The notes under the pieces were generated by a model. That model was given only the letters and a program-made list of their open reading frames with translations. It searched no databases and was not told the origin of the DNA. From NCBI RefSeq assembly GCF_002157355.1, contig NZ_LYMK01000025.1, positions 43,264-107,263 of the forward strand: a stretch of 64,000 nt of DNA, given 5' to 3'. Position numbers and translations under genes: made by a program. The DNA comes from Variovorax sp. JS1663. Its GTDB lineage: Bacteria; Pseudomonadota; Gammaproteobacteria; Burkholderiales; Burkholderiaceae_C. Shown here in pieces: positions 34,535 to 45,112 of this stretch (positions are counted from its first letter, which is position 1; every line of letters begins with the position of its first letter).

Positions 34535-35671
34535 TCAGCTGAAGAATTCCTTCGCCTTGTCGAACCAGCCTTTGTCTGTCGGGCTGTGCTTGCTGCCGCC
34601 CTTCTTCAGCGATTCGTCGAGTTCCTTCATCAGCTTGCGCTGGTGCTCGGTGAGCTTGACCGGCGTCTCGACGCGGATGTGGCAGTACAGATCGCCGGGA
34701 TAGCTGGAACGCACCCCCTTGATCCCCTTGCCGCGCAGGCGGAACTGCTTGCCGCTTTGTGTGCCGTCCGGGATGTCGATGGCCGCCGGCCCCTTGAGCG
34801 TGGGCACGCTGATCTCGCCGCCCAGCGCCGCGGTGGCGATGCTGACCGGCACCACGCAGTGCAGGTCGTCACCGTCGCGCTCGAACAGCTCGTGCTTCTT
34901 GAGCCGGATTTCGATGTAGAGGTCGCCGGGCGGCCCGCCGTTGGTGCCGGGTTCGCCGTTGCCGGTGCTGCGGATGCGCATGCCGTCGTCGATGCCGGCC
35001 GGGATCTTGACCTCCAGGGTCTTGGAGTTTTTGATCTTTCCCTGGCCGTGGCAGGTGGTGCAGGGCTCGGGAATGATCTTGCCGGTGCCGTGGCAGACCG
35101 GGCAGGTCTGCTGCACGCTGAAGAAGCCCTGGCGGATCTGCACCACGCCGTTGCCGTGGCAGGTGGTGCAACTGATGGGCTTGGTGCCAGGCTTGGCGCC
35201 CGAGCCCTTGCAGGTGCCGCAGTCGTCCCAGCTCGGGATGCGGATCTGCGCCTCCTTGCCGTCGGCCGCTTCTTCGAGCGTGACTTCCATCGCATAGCTC
35301 AGGTCACTGCCGCGGAACACCTGGCGCCCACCGCCGCCGCGGCCACCACGCGCGCCGAACACGTCGCCGAAGATGTCGCCGAAGGCTTCCGCGAAGCCGC
35401 CGAAGCCCTCGGCGCCCGGGCCGCCGCGCATGTTGGGGTCCACGCCCGCATGGCCGTACTGGTCGTAGGCGGCGCGTTTCTGCCCGTCCGACAGCATCTC
35501 GTAGGCTTCCTTGACCTCCTTGAACTTGGCCTCGGCTTCCTTGCTGGTGTCGCCATGGTTGCGGTCGGGGTGGTGCTTCATCGCAAGCTTGCGATAAGCC
35601 TTCTTGATTTCGTCCTCGCTCGCGTTCTTGGGAACGCCGAGGGTTTCGTAGTAGTCGCGTTTGGTGGCCAT
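34535..35671 (-). CDS. dnaJ: Chaperone DnaJ
   Basis: This 378-residue protein is a type I Hsp40. It has the J-domain with HPD in LAMKHHPDRNHGD near residue 33, a Gly/Phe-rich linker (about 75-120), four zinc-finger CxxCxGxG repeats (CGTCKGSG, CTTCHGNG, CPVCHGTG, CTTCHGQG) and the C-terminal substrate-binding domains. It delivers unfolded clients to DnaK and stimulates its ATPase. It lies 83 bases after dnaK on the same strand. Confidence 0.97.
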   Translation of the reverse strand: MATKRDYYETLGVPKNASEDEIKKAYRKLAMKHHPDRNHGDTSKEAEAKFKEVKEAYEMLSDGQKRAAYDQYGHAGVDPNMRGGPGAEGFGGFAEAFGDIFGDVFGARGGRGGGGRQVFRGSDLSYAMEVTLEEAADGKEAQIRIPSWDDCGTCKGSGAKPGTKPISCTTCHGNGVVQIRQGFFSVQQTCPVCHGTGKIIPEPCTTCHGQGKIKNSKTLEVKIPAGIDDGMRIRSTGNGEPGTNGGPPGDLYIEIRLKKHELFERDGDDLHCVVPVSIATAALGGEISVPTLKGPAAIDIPDGTQSGKQFRLRGKGIKGVRSSYPGDLYCHIRVETPVKLTEHQRKLMKELDESLKKGGSKHSPTDKGWFDKAKEFFS

Positions 35672-35698
35672 GGTCGATGGGCGGGGTAGGTCGAAAAC

Positions 35699-35719
35699 GG
35701 AAAAAGGCCGGACCGCCTT
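35699..35719 (-). terminator. Weak terminator-like hairpin between dnaK and dnaJ
   Basis: On the minus strand AAGGC-GGTCCG-GCCTT is followed by a run of T. The stem is only five base pairs, so it may reduce rather than stop read-through into dnaJ. A second small hairpin, CCCTG-ACG-CAGGG, lies just before it. Confidence 0.4.
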
Positions 35720-35754
35720 GTCAGGTGATCCAGCCCTGCGTCAGGGTTGCGAAC

Positions 35755-37695
<1,941 letters not shown>

Positions 37696-37733
37696 GTTGT
37701 GAGCTCCTGAACGCGAAAAAGATGTTGTTGTGA

Positions 37734-37761
37734 ACTTGTGGATAACCCGTCTCGATTCAAG
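37734..37761 (-). promoter_or_regulatory. Possible sigma32 promoter of dnaK
   Basis: On the minus strand CTTGAA (37761-37756), preceded by CCC, is a perfect heat-shock -35 box. Fourteen bases on, CCACAAGT (37741-37734) matches the CCCCATNT -10 box only in part. It lies about 40 bases upstream of the dnaK ATG. Confidence 0.4.
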
Positions 37762-37798
37762 GGGAAGAAGCGGGGATTTCCTGTGGGTTTCGTGAGGA

Positions 37799-38365
37799 TC
37801 AGTTGGCCGGGCTGACGGTTACCAGCGCGGGGCGCAGCACGCGCTCGGCGATGGTGTAGCCCTTCTGCAGCACGCCGACGATGGTGTTGGGCTCCTGACC
37901 CGGGGCCGGCACCACCGAGATGGCCTGGTGCTGGTGCGGGTCGAACTTGCTGCCGGCCGGCGGGGCGATTTCGATCACCTTGTTGCGCTCCAGCGCGCTC
38001 TTGAGCTGGCGCAGCGTCGCTTCGGCGCCTTCGCGGATCTGCTCGGGGGTGCCGCCCTCGTGGCTCAGGCCGGCCTCCAGGCTGTCCAGCACGGGCAGCA
38101 GGCTCTCGGCGAAGGACTCGATCGCGAACTTGCGGCCCTTGCTCACTTCCTCGTCGGCGCGGCGGCGTGCATTCTGCACGTCGGCCTGGGCCCGCAGGAA
38201 CTGGTCGGCGAGCTCGGCGTTCTTCGCCTTGAGCGCCGCGACCTCGGCCGTGGCGGCTGCCAGCGCATCCGCCTCGTTGGCGGCTTGGGCGGCCTCCAGC
38301 TCTTCGGGGCTGGGGTCGCCTTGCAGGGTCTCTGGATTCGATGAAGGGTTTTGCGGGTCAGACAT
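37799..38365 (-). CDS. grpE: Nucleotide exchange factor GrpE
   Basis: This 188-residue protein starts MSDPQNPSSNPETLQGDPSP at ATG 38365. A disordered acidic N-terminus is followed by a long coiled coil (about residues 25-75, ALAAATAEVAALKAKNAELA) and the compact beta-domain with FDPHQHQAISVVPAPGQEPN and VGVLQKGYTIAERVLRPALV. It releases ADP from DnaK. A good sigma32 promoter lies 56-83 bases upstream of the ATG. The frame is open 19 codons further upstream, but the chosen Met matches the family. Confidence 0.96.
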   Translation of the reverse strand: MSDPQNPSSNPETLQGDPSPEELEAAQAANEADALAAATAEVAALKAKNAELADQFLRAQADVQNARRRADEEVSKGRKFAIESFAESLLPVLDSLEAGLSHEGGTPEQIREGAEATLRQLKSALERNKVIEIAPPAGSKFDPHQHQAISVVPAPGQEPNTIVGVLQKGYTIAERVLRPALVTVSPAN

Positions 38366-38420
38366 GCTCAAAAAGCCGGCTGCCATGCCGGAAGACAGAA
38401 AAAACAAAGGGACCCGGGCC

Positions 38421-38448
38421 AACTGGGGCCACCAGGGCTGATTTCAAG
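38421..38448 (-). promoter_or_regulatory. Sigma32 heat-shock promoter of grpE
   Basis: On the minus strand CTTGAA (38448-38443) is followed after 14 bases by CCCCAGTT (38428-38421), close to the sigma32 consensus CTTGAAA-N(11-16)-CCCCATNT. It would drive grpE, and probably dnaK, on heat shock. Confidence 0.75.
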
Positions 38449-38477
38449 AAAAAAATGCGCCTCGGAAGGCGCATTTC
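38447..38477 (-). terminator. Rho-independent terminator after the FKBP gene
   Basis: On the minus strand AAATGCGCC-TTCCGA-GGCGCATTT is a nine-base-pair stem followed by seven T residues. It ends the FKBP transcript directly before the grpE heat-shock promoter and so separates the two units. Confidence 0.85.
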
Positions 38478-38512
38478 GCGGGCGGCGCCAGGGCAGGCGC
38501 CGCGGCCGGGGA

Positions 38513-38863
38513 TCAGTGCGTGTCGAGCAGCTCGACGTCGAACTTCAGGGTCGCATTGGGCGGGATCACGCCGCCGGCGCCGCGCGCGCCGTAGCCCAGC
38601 GAGGGCGGGATGATCAGGGTGCGCTGGCCGCCGATCTTCATGCCGGCGACGCCTTCGTCCCAGCCCTTGATCACCTGGCCGGCGCCCAGCGAGAAGGCGA
38701 AGGGATCGTTGCGGTCGCGGCTGGAATCGAACTTGGCGCCTTGCACGCCGTCGTTGTAGAGCCAGCCGGTGTAGTGCACGTGCACATGGTGGCCGGCCTT
38801 GGCTTCGGCGCCATCACCGACGACGGTGTCTTCGTACTGGAGGCCGGAGGGAGTGGTGGGCAT
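38513..38863 (-). CDS. FKBP-type peptidyl-prolyl cis-trans isomerase
   Basis: This 116-residue protein is a single FKBP domain without a signal peptide. It shows GLQYEDTVVGDG, VHVHYTGWLYN, KFDSSRDRNDPFAFSLGAGQVIKGWDEGVAGMKIGG, the IPPSLGYGARGAGGVIPPNATLKFDVELL active-site region and most of the residues lining the FK506 pocket. It speeds proline isomerisation in the cytoplasm. It has its own terminator and is followed by the chaperone genes. Confidence 0.95.
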   Translation of the reverse strand: MPTTPSGLQYEDTVVGDGAEAKAGHHVHVHYTGWLYNDGVQGAKFDSSRDRNDPFAFSLGAGQVIKGWDEGVAGMKIGGQRTLIIPPSLGYGARGAGGVIPPNATLKFDVELLDTH

Positions 38864-38921
38864 GGCGGATCCTTGGGGTGGAGGGGAAAGCCCGGCAGTG
38901 TAACGAACCTCGTACGGCGTA

Positions 38922-39305
38922 CTAGTGGGGCTGGGCGGGTGCCGGCGGCGCTTCCGGCGCGGACGGCTCCGTCGCGACAGGGCGGGACGGCGGTTGGGGG
39001 CTCTTGCGGGCCTGGTTCAGCTGCCATCTCACCGCGAAGGCCTGCAGATCGGACAGCCGCTTCAGCAGGTCCTGGCCGCTGGGCGTGAGGCTGTAGCCGT
39101 CGCCGCCATGGCCGACCAGGCCGGCCTCGCGCAGTTCCTTGATGCGGGTGTTGAGGGTGTTGGGCGTGATCTGGCCCACGCTGTCCTGCAGCAGCCTGAA
39201 GGTCTGGGCATGGCCGTCGCGCAGTGCCCAGAGCACGCGCAGCGCATAGCGGCCTTCGAGGAGCGCGAGCAGTTGGCCGATTGCCGCGTTTTCCTTGCTG
39301 CTCAT
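38922..39305 (-). CDS. HxlR-like winged-helix regulator
   Basis: This 127-residue protein starts MSSKENAAIGQLLALLEGRY at ATG 39305. LRVLWALRDGHAQTFRLLQD, ITPNTLNTRIKELREAGLV and YSLTPSGQDLLKRLSDLQ make a winged helix of the HxlR/MarR kind, followed by a Pro/Ala-rich tail of about 30 residues (SPQPPSRPVATEPSAPEAPP). HxlR proteins often have a redox-active Cys near the N-terminus; none is seen here. The gene has a good sigma70 promoter. The target is unknown. Confidence 0.8.
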   Translation of the reverse strand: MSSKENAAIGQLLALLEGRYALRVLWALRDGHAQTFRLLQDSVGQITPNTLNTRIKELREAGLVGHGGDGYSLTPSGQDLLKRLSDLQAFAVRWQLNQARKSPQPPSRPVATEPSAPEAPPAPAQPH

Positions 39306-39404
39306 GGGACAGGGTCTCCTCTGGACGAGGGCGGCTGCCATGTCTCTGAATCCCCTGGCGGCGCCCGTTCTTGTGCTCGGCCCGGCCACCCGACCGGGTC
39401 GGGG

Positions 39405-39433
39405 ACTATAGCCCAGAAGACGGCGTGCTACAA
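39405..39433 (-). promoter_or_regulatory. Sigma70 promoter of the HxlR-like gene
   Basis: On the minus strand TTGTAG (39433-39428) and TATAGT (39410-39405) are 17 bases apart. Transcription would start near 39398, about 93 bases before the ATG at 39305. A perfect GCTGGCC/GGCCAGC hairpin (39442-39460) lies just upstream and may end the psd transcript, though it has no T-run. Confidence 0.6.
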
Positions 39434-39486
39434 GTTTCATAGCTGGCCGCCGAGGCCAGCCGTGGGCTGCGGGAGGAGGCGGAAGC

Positions 39487-40338
39487 TCAGCCCGCGGGAC
39501 GGCGCGCCATCGCTTCGCCGAGCCGGATCGCGCGCCCCGGCGCCCAGGCGGGGTTGAATTCCAGCGCCGGCTTGGGGAACAGCATCACGACGGTTGAGCC
39601 CAGCAGGAAGCGGCCCATTTCCTCGCCTTTCGACAGCACCACCTGTTTGTCGGCGTAGTGCCATTCGCGCAGTTCGCCGCTGCGCAGCGGATTGACCACG
39701 CCATGCCAGACGGTGGCCATGCTGCCGACGATGGTGGCGCCGACCAGGGCCAGCACGAAGGGCCCCTGCGCCGACTCGAAGACGCAGACCACCCGTTCAT
39801 TGCGGGCAAACAGGCCCGGCACGCCGCGTGCGGTGACCGGGTTCACCGAGAACAGGTCGCCCGGCACGTAGATCATGCGCATCAGCCTTCCGTCGCAGGG
39901 CATGTGGATGCGGTGGTAGTCCCGGGGGCTCAGATAGAGGGTGGCGAAGCTGCCGTGCTCGAACTGCCCGGCCAGCGCCGCATCGCCGCCCACCAGCGCG
40001 GTGGTGCTGTAGCTGTGGCCCTTGGCCTGGATGATCTGGTCGCCTTCGATGGTGCCGAACTGGCTGATCGCACCGTCGACCGGGCAGACCAGGTCGGCCT
40101 GCGCGATCGGCCGCACGCCGGGTCGCAGTGCGCGGGTGAAGAAGTCGTTGAAGCTGCGGTAGCTTGCGATGTCGCTGTCCAGCGCCTCCGCCATGTCGAC
40201 GCCGTACTTGGCGACGAAGCGCCGGATGATCCAGGTCGTGAGCGCCCCGCGCTCCCGGCCCGCCACCCAGCCGGCGAAATGGGTCAGTGCCTGCTTGGGG
40301 ATCAGGTACTGGGGCAGGACGGCGAGGCGGTCGGACAA
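39487..40338 (-). CDS. psd: Phosphatidylserine decarboxylase proenzyme
   Basis: This 283-residue protein probably starts at TTG 40338 (MSDRLAVLPQYLIPKQALTH), as the encoded start matches the family and GGAAG precedes it. It has FFTRALRPGVRPI, CPVDGAISQFG, YLSPRDYHRIHMPCDGRL, VVLVGATIVGSM-like VLALVGATIVGSMATVWHG, and the self-cleavage motif GRFLLGSTVVMLF, where the Ser becomes the pyruvoyl group. It makes phosphatidylethanolamine at the inner membrane. It is the standard type I enzyme. Confidence 0.96.
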   Translation of the reverse strand: MSDRLAVLPQYLIPKQALTHFAGWVAGRERGALTTWIIRRFVAKYGVDMAEALDSDIASYRSFNDFFTRALRPGVRPIAQADLVCPVDGAISQFGTIEGDQIIQAKGHSYSTTALVGGDAALAGQFEHGSFATLYLSPRDYHRIHMPCDGRLMRMIYVPGDLFSVNPVTARGVPGLFARNERVVCVFESAQGPFVLALVGATIVGSMATVWHGVVNPLRSGELREWHYADKQVVLSKGEEMGRFLLGSTVVMLFPKPALEFNPAWAPGRAIRLGEAMARRPAG

Positions 40339-40405
40339 GTCGGGAGCTTCCGGAAAAGGAAGGCGATTCTAGCCAGCGCCCCTCTTGTCGCCTGCGGGAC
40401 GGCGC

Positions 40406-41398
40406 CTACTCCGGCTTGATGTTGGCCGCCTTGATCACCTGCGCCCATTTCTCGACCTCGGCCTTCTGGAAGGCCGCGATCTGCGTGGTCGTCATGTCGG
40501 CCGGCTCCATGCCGAAGCCCTTGAGCTTGTCCTGCATGTCCGGCTGGGCCAGGATCTTGCGGATCTCGGTGTGCAGCCGGTCGATGACGGGGGCGGGCGT
40601 GCCGGCCGGCACGAAGATCGCCTGCCAGGACAGCACCTCGAAGTCCTTCAGGCCCGGCAGGCCGGATTCCGCCACCGTCGGCACGTCGGGCATCGAGGCC
40701 AGGCGCTTGGAGGAGCTCACCGCGATCGCGCGCAGCTTGCCGCTCTGGATGTGCGGGCCCGCCACCACCGTGGTGTCGAACATCATGTCGACCTGGCCGC
40801 CGATCACGTCCTGGATCGCCGGGCCGCTGCCCTTGTAGGGCACGTGCGTGAACTTCACGCCCGACCGGTAGGCCAGCAGCTCCAGCGTCAGGTGCTGCGA
40901 GGTGCCGGTGCCGGCCGAGGCCGACGACAGCCCGCCCGCCTTGGCGCGGCTGGCGTCCAGCACGTCCTTCAGCGTCTTGTAGGGGCTGGCCTGGTTCACC
41001 ACCAGCACCACCGGGTTGGTGCCGATCAGCGTCACCGGCGAGAAGGACTTCTGCGGGTCGTAGCCGATCTTCGGATAGAGGCTGACGTTGATCGCGTGCG
41101 AGCTGATGGTGCCGCCCAGCATGGTGTAGCCGTCGGGTGCCGCGCGTGAGGCGATCTCCGAGCCCACGCTGCCGCCGGCGCCGCCCTTGTTGTCGATGAC
41201 CACGCTGGTGCCCAGCACCGGGCCGAGCTTCTGCCCGATCAGGCGGCCCAGCACGTCGGTCGTGCCGCCGGCCGGGAAGGGCACGAGGTAGGTGATGGCC
41301 TTGCCCGTGGGCCACTGGCCCTGGGCGAAGGCGGGCAGGGCGGGGAGCCCGGCGGCCAGCGAGGCGATCGCGCTCTGGATCAGGGTGCGGCGTTGCAT
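40406..41398 (-). CDS. Bug/TctC-family periplasmic binding receptor
   Basis: This 330-residue protein has a Tat-like N-terminus (MQRRTLIQSAIASLAAGLPA ending in AFAQ), then WPTGKAITYLVPFPAGGTTD, VIDNKGGAGGSVGSEIASRA, APDGYTM, HVPYKGSGPAIQDVIGGQVD and the usual second lobe. It is 48 bases downstream of the deletion scar at 41447-41588 and on the same strand as the galactarate dehydratase/TRAP operon. It may bind an aldarate or uronate, but this is only position-based. No tctA/tctB is nearby. Confidence 0.9.
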   Translation of the reverse strand: MQRRTLIQSAIASLAAGLPALPAFAQGQWPTGKAITYLVPFPAGGTTDVLGRLIGQKLGPVLGTSVVIDNKGGAGGSVGSEIASRAAPDGYTMLGGTISSHAINVSLYPKIGYDPQKSFSPVTLIGTNPVVLVVNQASPYKTLKDVLDASRAKAGGLSSASAGTGTSQHLTLELLAYRSGVKFTHVPYKGSGPAIQDVIGGQVDMMFDTTVVAGPHIQSGKLRAIAVSSSKRLASMPDVPTVAESGLPGLKDFEVLSWQAIFVPAGTPAPVIDRLHTEIRKILAQPDMQDKLKGFGMEPADMTTTQIAAFQKAEVEKWAQVIKAANIKPE

Positions 41399-41446
41399 AT
41401 CAATGTCTCCTTGAGGTTCGGTTGGGGACAGGGCTCGGGGACCGGC

Positions 41447-41588
41447 TCATGGGAACTCGACGATCTCGACCCAGTTCGCGTCACGGCTTGTCAGGGCATG
41501 TACTGCCCGCATAGGCGCGGGCCACGGCGGCGCCGATGCCGGTGCTGCCGCCGGTGACGAGCGCGATCCGGCCTTTCAGGTCTTCCAT
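41447..41588 (-). pseudogene. Deletion scar: SDR 5' end joined to another 3' end
   Basis: From ATG 41588 the frame reads MEDLKGRIALVTGGSTGIGA, then AVARAY, the conserved cofactor-binding start of a short-chain dehydrogenase, but it stops after 35 codons at 41481. In the next frame, starting at about the same place, RAVHALTSRDANWVEIVEFP runs to a TGA at 41447 and looks like the C-terminal end of a different enzyme. A deletion has evidently fused the start of one gene to the end of the next. It lies 13 bases after the galactarate dehydratase stop, so the lost genes belonged to that operon. Confidence 0.7.
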
Positions 41589-41601
41589 GCTTGTCGTCCT
41601 T

Positions 41602-43176
41602 TCAGGTCACGGGTGCGGGGTTGAACAGCACCAGCGCGTTGTGCAGCTTCCAGTGCTCGGCCCAGGTCTTCTTCCGGCCGCTGGCCACTTCGAGCATCAG
41701 GCGGAACAGCTCCCAGCCCACCTCCTCGATGCTGGCCTCGCCGTCGGCGATGCGCCCGGCGTTGACGTCCATCAGGTCGTGCCATCGCCGCGCGAGCTCG
41801 CTGCGCGTGGCGACCTTGATCACCGGCACCTGGGCCAACCCGTAGGGCGTGCCGCGGCCGGTGGTGAACACGTGCAGGTTGATGCCGGCCGCCAGCTGCA
41901 GCGTGCCGCAGATGAAATCCGAGGCCGGCGTCGCGGCGTAGAGCAGGCCCTTCTGCCGCGCCTTCTCGCCGGGCGCGACCACGCCCGAGATCGGCGAGCT
42001 GCCCGACTTCACGATCGAGCCCATCGCCTTCTCCACGATGTTGGAGAGCCCGCCCTTCTTGTTGCCCGGCGTGGTGTTGGCGCTGCGGTCCACGCGCCCG
42101 CGCTCCAGGTAGGCGTCGTACCAGGCCATCTCGCGGATCATGGCCTCGGCCACCTCGGGCGTGGTGGCGCGCGAGGTCAGCTGGTCGATACCGTCGCGCA
42201 CCTCGGTGACCTCCGAGAACATCACGGTCGCGCCGGCGCGCACCAGCAGGTCGGTGCAGAAGCCCACGGCCGGATTGGCGGTGACGCCCGAGAAGGCATC
42301 GCTGCCGCCGCACTGCACGCCCACCACCAACTCGCTGGCCGGCACGGTCTCGCGCCGCCGGGCATTCAGGCGCTCCAGATGCTCCTCGGCCTGGCGCAGG
42401 ATCGAATCGACCATCGACATGAAGCCCACGTGGGCCTCGTCCTGCAGGCAGACCACGTCGAGCTCGCTCTCGGCGCTGTCGCCCACGTCGGCGATGTTGC
42501 GCTCGTCCACCAGCGGGATGGTGCCGGGCGGCAGCAGCCGCTCGGGCTGCAGCTTCTCGCAGCCCAGGCTCACCACCATCACCTCGCCGCCGAAGTTGGG
42601 GTTCAGGCTGATGTTGCGCAGGGTGCGGATCGGCACCACCGCATCGGGCGCGTCGATGGCCACGCCGCAGCCGTAGCTGTGCTCGAGCGCCACCACGTCG
42701 TCCACGTTGGGAAAGCGCGGCAGCAGCTCGGCCTTGATGCGCTGCACCGCGAAGTCGGTGACGCCGGCCACGCACTGCACGGTCTGGGTGATGGCCAGGA
42801 TGTTGCGCGTGCCAACCGAGCCGTCGGGATTGCGGTAGCCCTCGAAGGTGTAGCCCTCCAGCGGCGGCTGGGCGGGCGGCCTGACGGTGGCGATGGGCAG
42901 GCCTTCGAGTGCGCGCGCCTCGGGCATCTTCAGCAGGCGCTCGTGCACCCAGCTGCCGGCGGCGATGGGCCGGAGCGCATAGCCGATCACCACGTCGTAG
43001 CGCCGCACCTCGCCGCCCTCGGGGATCTCGACCAGCGCCACCTTGTGCGCCTGCGGCACCTTCTCGACCAGGGCCAGGCCCGAGGGGAAGACGGTGCCCG
43101 CGGGCAGGCCGCCCTCGTTGGCCACGATCGCGACGTTGTCGCGCTCGTGCATGGCGATGTAGAGGGGAGTGCTCAT
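41602..43176 (-). CDS. garD: Galactarate dehydratase, UxaA/GarD family
   Basis: This 524-residue protein has the two-domain layout of the family. An N-terminal SAF domain (MSTPLYIAMHERDNVAIVAN to about 90) is followed by the large catalytic domain with GYRNPDGSVGTRNILAITQT, ALEHSYGCGVAI, NPNFGGEVMVVSLGCEKLQ, GVQCGGSDAFSGVTANPAVG and TTGRGTPYGLAQVPVIKV. At 524 residues it matches GarD (523 in E. coli) better than altronate dehydratase. It dehydrates galactarate to 5-dehydro-4-deoxyglucarate using iron. Its ATG overlaps the dctM stop by four bases, tying it to sugar-acid uptake. Confidence 0.9.
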   Translation of the reverse strand: MSTPLYIAMHERDNVAIVANEGGLPAGTVFPSGLALVEKVPQAHKVALVEIPEGGEVRRYDVVIGYALRPIAAGSWVHERLLKMPEARALEGLPIATVRPPAQPPLEGYTFEGYRNPDGSVGTRNILAITQTVQCVAGVTDFAVQRIKAELLPRFPNVDDVVALEHSYGCGVAIDAPDAVVPIRTLRNISLNPNFGGEVMVVSLGCEKLQPERLLPPGTIPLVDERNIADVGDSAESELDVVCLQDEAHVGFMSMVDSILRQAEEHLERLNARRRETVPASELVVGVQCGGSDAFSGVTANPAVGFCTDLLVRAGATVMFSEVTEVRDGIDQLTSRATTPEVAEAMIREMAWYDAYLERGRVDRSANTTPGNKKGGLSNIVEKAMGSIVKSGSSPISGVVAPGEKARQKGLLYAATPASDFICGTLQLAAGINLHVFTTGRGTPYGLAQVPVIKVATRSELARRWHDLMDVNAGRIADGEASIEEVGWELFRLMLEVASGRKKTWAEHWKLHNALVLFNPAPVT

Positions 43177-44471
43177 TTGGGTGCGGAGAAGAGGTCGGGC
43201 AGCCACAGCGAGAAGGCCGGCACGTAGGTCACCAGCATCAGGCACACCAGCAGCGCCCCGTAGAAGGGCCAGATCGACCGCATCACCTGCCCGACCGAGA
43301 CACCCCCGATCGCGCAGCCGATGAACTGCGTGGTCCCGACCGGCGGCGTGTTCAACCCCAGCGCGCAGTTGATCAGCATCACGATGCCGAACTGCACCGG
43401 GCTCATGCCGAACTGCATCGCGATCGGCAGGAAGATCGGCGTGCAGATCAGGATGGTGGCCGCCATGTCCAGGAAAGTGCCCAGCAGAAACAGCAGCACG
43501 TTGATCATCAGGAAGATCACCCAGGGGCTGCTGGACACCGAGGTCATCAGCTCGCCGGTTTTCTGGGGCACCTCGTACAGCGCCATGAAGTAGCCGAAGG
43601 CCGAGGAGATGCCGATCAGCAGCAGCACCACGCCGGTGGTCTTGCAGGCCTTGGCGCAGGCCTTCAGGAAGTCGTGCCAGTTGAGCGAGCGGTACACCAG
43701 CACCGTCACGGCCAGGGCCCACAGCACGGCGGTGGCCGCCGATTCGGTGGCGGTGAACACCCCCGACAGGATGCCCACCAGGATGATCGCCACGATCAGC
43801 AGCCCCGGCAGCGCGCCGATGAAGGCCGCCAGCACCTCGCCCCAGCCGGGGAAGGCGCCGCGGGTCGGGTAGCCCCGCTTGACCGCGACGTAGTAGGCCG
43901 CCGCCAGGTTGCACAGCGTCAGGATCAGCGCGGGAATGAGGCCGGCCAGGATCAGGCTGAGCACGCTCACCGAGGCGATGCCGGTGGTGGCCAGCGTGAA
44001 GATGATGAGGTTGTGCGAGGTCGGCATCAGCGCGCCGACCAGCGCGGCATGCGTGGTCACGTTGACCGCATAGTCCGCGTCGTAGCCCTCCTTCTTCATC
44101 AGCGGGATCATCACCGAGCCCATGGCCGACACGTCCGCGACCGGCGAGCCCGCCACGCCGCCGAAGAGCGTGCAGCCCACGACGTTGCTCATGCCCAACC
44201 CGCCGCGCACGTGCCCCACCAGGCTGTTGGCAAAGCGCACGATGCGCTGGGCGATCCCGCCGTAGAGCATCAGCTCGCCGGCGAACACGAAGAAGGGGAT
44301 GGCCAGGAAGGAGAAGATCTGCATGCCGCCGACCATCTTCTGGAACACCACCGCGGTCGGCAGGCCCGCATACCAGACCGTGGCCACGGAGGCCAGGCCG
44401 ATCGAGAAGGCCACCGGCACGCCGAGGATGAGGAGCGCCGCGAAGGCGATGGTCAGGACTGTCAATTCCAC
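43173..44471 (-). CDS. dctM: TRAP transporter large permease (DctM type)
   Basis: This 432-residue integral membrane protein starts at GTG 44471 (VELTVLTIAFAALLILGVPV), overlapping the small-permease stop by ten bases. It has about twelve transmembrane segments and the DctM landmarks FVFAGELMLYGGIAQRIVRF, GGLGMSNVVGCTLFGGVAGS and INCALGLNTPPVGTTQF. It forms the sodium-driven channel of a TRAP uptake system. Genes for all three TRAP parts lie in order here, between galactarate dehydratase and the lactonase. Confidence 0.94.
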   Translation of the reverse strand: MELTVLTIAFAALLILGVPVAFSIGLASVATVWYAGLPTAVVFQKMVGGMQIFSFLAIPFFVFAGELMLYGGIAQRIVRFANSLVGHVRGGLGMSNVVGCTLFGGVAGSPVADVSAMGSVMIPLMKKEGYDADYAVNVTTHAALVGALMPTSHNLIIFTLATTGIASVSVLSLILAGLIPALILTLCNLAAAYYVAVKRGYPTRGAFPGWGEVLAAFIGALPGLLIVAIILVGILSGVFTATESAATAVLWALAVTVLVYRSLNWHDFLKACAKACKTTGVVLLLIGISSAFGYFMALYEVPQKTGELMTSVSSSPWVIFLMINVLLFLLGTFLDMAATILICTPIFLPIAMQFGMSPVQFGIVMLINCALGLNTPPVGTTQFIGCAIGGVSVGQVMRSIWPFYGALLVCLMLVTYVPAFSLWLPDLFSAPK

Positions 44472-45052
44472 GCTGGCACCACTTCCTCGCCGCGCAGCAG
44501 GGCGACGATATGTTCGATGGAGAAAAGCACGATGAGAATGCCGGCGACCACCAGCGCGAGATAGTCCGCGCCGACCGGGATGTGGAGCATCGGCTTCAGG
44601 TCGGTCCACTTGAGCGTGGTCCACATCCAGCCGCTCCAGATCATGATGGCCCCGAAGAACGCCACCAGGGCGTGAATCAGGATCTCGATCTTCAGGCGCA
44701 TGCCTTCGGGCAGCAGGGACACGAGGGAATCGAGGCCGATGTGCCCCGCATCGCGCACGCCCACGGCCACGCCCAGCGCGGTGACGTACAGCACCAGCTG
44801 CAGGGCCAGGTCTTCGGCCCAGGTCGGCGTGTCGTTGAACACGTAGCGGCCGACCACCTGGTACTGCACGCACACGATGATGGCGATGAGCATCGCCACG
44901 GCCAGCATCAGGCTGTACTTGGAAAGAAAGGCGCAGAAGCGCGAATAGACATGGCGCGCGGGCGGACGATGCACGTCCTGCAGCTCGTGGAGCTGCAGCG
45001 GCGCGTCGTTCACGTCCGTGGCCGTCTCTGCCGGAGGAGCGGCGAGGGTCAT
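44462..45052 (-). CDS. dctQ: TRAP transporter small permease (DctQ type)
   Basis: This 196-residue protein starts at ATG 45052 (MTLAAPPAETATDVNDAPLQ); an upstream in-frame ATG (45082) is also possible. A soluble N-terminus of about 40 residues is followed by four membrane segments, with the DctQ signature RYVFNDTPTWAEDLALQLVL and a GHIGLDSLVSLLPE-type loop. It is the small membrane subunit that pairs with the large permease. Confidence 0.9.
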   Translation of the reverse strand: MTLAAPPAETATDVNDAPLQLHELQDVHRPPARHVYSRFCAFLSKYSLMLAVAMLIAIIVCVQYQVVGRYVFNDTPTWAEDLALQLVLYVTALGVAVGVRDAGHIGLDSLVSLLPEGMRLKIEILIHALVAFFGAIMIWSGWMWTTLKWTDLKPMLHIPVGADYLALVVAGILIVLFSIEHIVALLRGEEVVPAWN

Positions 45053-45112
45053 GGAGGTCTCTTCAGGGTGATCCGGGTCCATCCCCGCGGCGCGCGGGGA
45101 CGGGCCTCGGGC

